Of a stretch of DNA of 45,080 bases, positions 42,588 to 45,080 are shown piece by piece. The notes below the pieces were generated by a model, which saw nothing but the letters and a program-made list of their open reading frames with translations, ran no database searches and was not told where the DNA came from. Every line of letters starts with the position of its first letter. Positions within the stretch are counted from its first letter, which is position 1. The DNA lies in NCBI GenBank assembly GCA_021204175.1, contig JAJPZT010000092.1, positions 1 to 45,080 on the forward strand. The letters are read 5' to 3'. The stretch is from Clostridiales bacterium. Its GTDB lineage: Bacteria; Bacillota; Clostridia; Lachnospirales; CAG-274. The position numbers and the translations under genes were made by a program.

Positions 42588-43865
42588 TTAATCGAAGAAC
42601 TCGAACTCCAAATCATAAATCCTTACCGTATCGCCGTCTTTAATTCCTTTTTCCTTAAGAGCGTCAACAATACCCTTTTCTCTTATATATTTTTGGAAGA
42701 AAGCGAAGCCCTGTTCATTTTCGATATTGGTGTAGCCTATCATTCTTTCAACTCCTGCGCCTTCCACAAGGAAATAGCCCTTTTCAACCTCAGTAACAGT
42801 AAAGACGCTCATATCCTCGCTTACATCGTCAATAAACTCGTCATATTCCTCAGCGAAAACAATATCGTCCGGGAAGTCCTCCAAAACCTTTCCGCATTCA
42901 TCAAGTATCTCCCCTATTCCTTGGTTCATTGCCGCCGATACGGGGAAAACCTTCATTCCCTCGGCTTCAAAGGTTTCCTTAAGTCTTTCGAAATTCTCCT
43001 GCGACCCCGGCAAATCCATTTTGTTTGCCGCAATAATCATAGGTCTGTCCAAAAGCTCCTCTTTATACTTGCGAAGCTCCTCATTTATAAGCCGAACGTT
43101 TTCAACAGGGTCTGTTCCCTCTAAGGCTGCGGCGTCAACAACGTGAATAAACACCTTTGTTCTTTCAACGTGTCTCAAAAAGTCATGACCCAAGCCCACA
43201 CCTTCGCTTGCCCCTTCGATAAGCCCGGGAATATCAGCCAAAACAAAGTCACGTCCATATTGTCTCACAACGCCTAAATTGGGGCTTAAAGTAGTGAAAT
43301 GATAAGCCGCAATTTTGGGGTTTGCGTTAGTCGCCATTTTGAGAATAGTCGACTTTCCTGCACTGGGCAGCCCCACAAGCCCTACGTCAGCCAAAAGCTT
43401 AAGCTCCAAAACAACGTCGTATTCCTTGCTTTCCTTTCCGGCTTCGCAGTAACGGGGTGCCTGTCTCGTAGGTGTAGCGAAGTGTTGGTTGCCTCTGCCC
43501 CCTCTGCCGCCCTTTATGATTATTTTCTTCTCGCCGGGCTTGGTTAAGTCAGCCATAACCTTATTTGAATTTGCTTCACGAATAATTGTTCCGGCAGGGA
43601 CTTTTATAACCACGTCTGCGCCGTCTGCGCCGGATCTGTTTCGCTTTTCGCCGTCACAGCCGTTTTCTGCCTTAAAAATTCTTTTATAGCGGAAGTCCAT
43701 AAGGGTGTTTGCGCCGCTATCGGCAACAAAAACCACGTCTCCCCCTTTTCCGCCGTCTCCGCCGTCAGGTCCACCGTGGGTTATATATTTTGCTCTGTAA
43801 AAGGAAACGCAGCCATTGCCGCCTTTTCCGCCCTTTATGTGAATTTTCACTCTGTCAACAAACAA
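42588..43865 (-). CDS. obgE: Obg GTPase
   Basis: I placed the start at the TTG at 43865, which gives the family-typical MFVDRVKIHIKGGKGGNG and 8 bases from GGGAGG; a GTG at 43871 lies only 2 bases from the ribosome site. The 425-residue protein has the glycine-rich Obg domain (1-157), a G domain with GLPSAGKSTIL, DIPGLIEGASEGVGLGH and ANKMDLP, and a C-terminal OCT domain (about 345-425). It is an essential 50S assembly and (p)ppGpp-responsive GTPase. The rare TTG start may keep its level low. Confidence 0.95.
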   Translation of the reverse strand: MFVDRVKIHIKGGKGGNGCVSFYRAKYITHGGPDGGDGGKGGDVVFVADSGANTLMDFRYKRIFKAENGCDGEKRNRSGADGADVVIKVPAGTIIREANSNKVMADLTKPGEKKIIIKGGRGGRGNQHFATPTRQAPRYCEAGKESKEYDVVLELKLLADVGLVGLPSAGKSTILKMATNANPKIAAYHFTTLSPNLGVVRQYGRDFVLADIPGLIEGASEGVGLGHDFLRHVERTKVFIHVVDAAALEGTDPVENVRLINEELRKYKEELLDRPMIIAANKMDLPGSQENFERLKETFEAEGMKVFPVSAAMNQGIGEILDECGKVLEDFPDDIVFAEEYDEFIDDVSEDMSVFTVTEVEKGYFLVEGAGVERMIGYTNIENEQGFAFFQKYIREKGIVDALKEKGIKDGDTVRIYDLEFEFFD

Positions 43866-43882
43866 ACTCACAACCTCCCTGT

Positions 43883-43934
43883 AAAAAAGAAACGGCTATA
43901 TAATATAGCTATTAGACTATATTCATACAGCCGT
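43883..43934 (-). terminator. Terminator between rpmA and obgE
   Basis: On the minus strand ACGGCT and AGCCGT close a long hairpin with inner ATATAG/CTATAT arms, followed by TTCTTTTTT (43891-43883). It probably allows partial read-through, lowering obgE relative to the ribosomal protein genes. Confidence 0.75.
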
Positions 43935-43954
43935 CAGTTTCAAAAATTTAATAG

Positions 43955-44239
43955 TTAAGCCTCAACGGGATATACAGAAACCTGCTTCTTATCTCTGCCA
44001 AGTCTCTCATACTTAACTTTTCCCTCAACAAGGGCAAACAAAGTATAGTTGTTTCCGCAGCCTACGTTTAAACCGGGATGGATTCTTGTTCCGTTTTGTG
44101 TATAAAGAATGTTTCCTGCTAAAACGTGCTGTCCGTCGGCTCTCTTAGCGCCGAGTCTCTTTGAATTTGAATCACGGCCGTTCTTTGAAGAACCTGAACC
44201 CTTTTTATGAGCAAATAACTGAAGGTTAATTCTTATCAT
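43955..44239 (-). CDS. rpmA: 50S ribosomal protein L27 with cleavable N-terminal extension
   Basis: The 94-residue protein begins [20 protein letters not shown]. The first nine residues are the Firmicute-specific extension removed by the Prp protease (cleavage between F9 and A10), exposing the AHKKG end that reaches the peptidyl-transferase centre. The remainder ([27 protein letters not shown]) is typical L27. It overlaps prp by 14 bases, coupling enzyme and substrate. Confidence 0.97.
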   Translation of the reverse strand: MIRINLQLFAHKKGSGSSKNGRDSNSKRLGAKRADGQHVLAGNILYTQNGTRIHPGLNVGCGNNYTLFALVEGKVKYERLGRDKKQVSVYPVEA

Positions 44240-44573
44240 CGTTAGACACCTCCTGGGTTTTAACTGTCATATATTCAAAATATTCTTCTTCTACAGACCT
44301 TATTGAAAGCTCAAAGGCTTTCAGCAAAAGATCCGCTTTTTGGTTTTCCGCACCCCTCGCAAGGGACGGAACTAAAAAATACAAATATCCATTTTCCTCG
44401 TTGATTTCAAGCTCGTATTTATCCCCCACTTCCGTAAGGGCTTCAACGGCATTCACCGCAGACTGAGCCAAAACCGAAACCGCCGCACACACAATAGGCT
44501 CGGTATGGTTTTCAACTGAAAAACCGCAGATATTATTATTCTTTTTAAATATAACAACCTTAAGCTTAGGCAT
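44226..44573 (-). CDS. prp: Ribosomal-processing cysteine protease Prp
   Basis: The 115-residue protein lies in the conserved place between rplU and rpmA and shows the Prp pattern: [13 protein letters not shown], a His (H23 in ENH) and [20 protein letters not shown] with the catalytic Cys (C29), then [12 protein letters not shown]. It cleaves the L27 extension. The known proteins have about 12 residues from His to Cys (H22 and C34 in Staphylococcus); here the spacing is only 6, so the flexible active-site loop is about six residues shorter and the usual GH is NH. It overlaps rplU by 8 bases. Confidence 0.88.
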   Translation of the reverse strand: MPKLKVVIFKKNNNICGFSVENHTEPIVCAAVSVLAQSAVNAVEALTEVGDKYELEINEENGYLYFLVPSLARGAENQKADLLLKAFELSIRSVEEEYFEYMTVKTQEVSNDDKN

Positions 44574-44874
44574 TAATCTTTGTTATGGAAAGCTTTGTGA
44601 AAGGCTGTCTGTGACCGTTCTTCTTGTGGAAGCCCTTCTTAGGCTTATACTTATAAACGATAACCTTTTTAGCCTTGCCCTCGCCTAAAACCTTGGCAGC
44701 AACGCTTGCACCCTCAACTGTGGGAGTACCTACCTTAAGCTCTTCTCCGTCAGATACGGCAAGAACCTTGTCAAAAGTATAATCACCCTCAGTTAAACCA
44801 AGCTTTTCTACTGTAATAACGTCGCCCTCTGCAACCTTATACTGCTTTCCGCCTGTTTCGATAATAGCATACAT
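44566..44874 (-). CDS. rplU: 50S ribosomal protein L21
   Basis: I set the start at ATG 44874 ([18 protein letters not shown]), 9-10 bases behind AAAGGAGGTG; an in-frame GTG 12 bases earlier is part of the ribosome site. The 102-residue protein has the standard L21 features, including the C-terminal [18 protein letters not shown] rRNA-binding segment. First gene of the rplU-prp-rpmA cluster. Confidence 0.97.
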   Translation of the reverse strand: MYAIIETGGKQYKVAEGDVITVEKLGLTEGDYTFDKVLAVSDGEELKVGTPTVEGASVAAKVLGEGKAKKVIVYKYKPKKGFHKKNGHRQPFTKLSITKINA

Positions 44875-44977
44875 TTCAGTTCGCACCTCCTTTAAATTTT
44901 CAGGAACACGCCGAATACGGCTTTGCCTAACTTCCGCAAATTACGCCTCTTCGTGCGGTAACTGTTTATTTCACAAC
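44875..44977 (-). promoter_or_regulatory. L21-type ribosomal protein leader RNA (candidate)
   Basis: The roughly 100-base leader can form two hairpins: CCGCA...TGCGG, and GCCG-TATT-CGGC closer to the ribosome site. Position and size fit the L21 leader described in Firmicutes, in which the protein is thought to control its own operon. I could not check it against a covariance model. Confidence 0.55.
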
Positions 44978-44983
44978 AAATTA

Positions 44984-45012
44984 ATAATACCACCAAATCA
45001 AGCAGATGTCAA
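44984..45012 (-). promoter_or_regulatory. Promoter of the rplU-prp-rpmA cluster
   Basis: A perfect TTGACA (45012-45007), a 17-base spacer and TATTAT (44989-44984) on the minus strand. Initiation is expected near 44977. Confidence 0.85.
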
Positions 45013-45040
45013 CAATTATTTTAAGGTAGGTGTGGACACA

Positions 45041-45080
45041 ATGCGCATATTATATTTTTACAAAAAATCAAGAACGGAGA
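45041..45080 (+). CDS. Possible 5' end of a plus-strand gene, cut by the window edge
   Basis: An ATG at 45041 opens a frame (MRILYFYKKSRTE) that runs to the window edge. A weak AAGGTAGG lies 10-17 bases before it. It would be divergent from rplU. Too short to identify. Confidence 0.25.
   Translation, partial: MRILYFYKKSRTE

Noticed and set aside
1..45080. tRNA, rRNA, CRISPR arrays, prophage or replication origin
   Set aside because: I saw no sequence with the needed features for any of these on either strand; a covariance-model scan could still find a missed small RNA.

Overview
The window reads as chromosomal DNA of an anaerobic, low-to-mid GC Firmicute of the class Clostridia, probably a gut or rumen plant-fibre degrader. 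The basis is gene content: dockerin-bearing secreted carbohydrate enzymes, an NfnAB-type transhydrogenase, a P-II protein, TRAP and Ktr transporters, the clostridial rplU-prp-rpmA-obgE cluster with an L27 that carries a cleavable N-terminal extension, and strong AGGAGG ribosome sites with canonical 17-bp-spaced promoters. The genus cannot be fixed from the sequence alone.

Layout. 1-1269 is a decayed accessory patch: the 5' end of an IS110-type transposase joined to a frameshifted fragment of an Rpn-type nuclease/transposase, then a 34-residue stump of an AbrB/SpoVT-type regulator. 1270-8590 (minus strand) is an eight-gene amino-acid-type catabolic locus: a four-gene HcnABC/opine-oxidase-like flavo-iron-sulfur complex, an AraC-type regulator, a P-II signal protein, an APC permease and an ornithine-cyclodeaminase-family protein. 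Two promoters and an early terminator precede it. 9127-15013 (plus) carries a secreted GH95 enzyme with a dockerin and a secreted SLH-like protein. 15171-20611 holds a TrkH/KtrA potassium system and dnaE; 20728-23000 holds nfnAB; 23056-27510 holds a dockerin-bearing PL1 pectate lyase and a CapA-family protein. 27584-31280 (minus) is a TRAP transporter with a shikimate-dehydrogenase-family gene.

31503-39412 is a pyrimidine operon (pyrB, pyrC, pyrF, carA, carB). It is preceded by a perfect promoter, a 30-codon leader peptide with a U-rich 3' half, and a terminator that begins at the leader stop codon. This closely resembles the translation-coupled UTP-sensing attenuator of enterobacterial pyrBI and is the most interesting element seen here.

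39466-41937 has a DivIVA-domain gene divergent from tadA-thiD and a small lipoprotein gene. A MITE-like inverted repeat lies at about 42030-42173. The right end (42273-44874, minus) is the ribosome-associated cluster yhbY, obgE, rpmA, prp, rplU with an L21-type leader. Its Prp protease has an unusually short active-site loop. All family calls come from reading motifs; no database search was possible.
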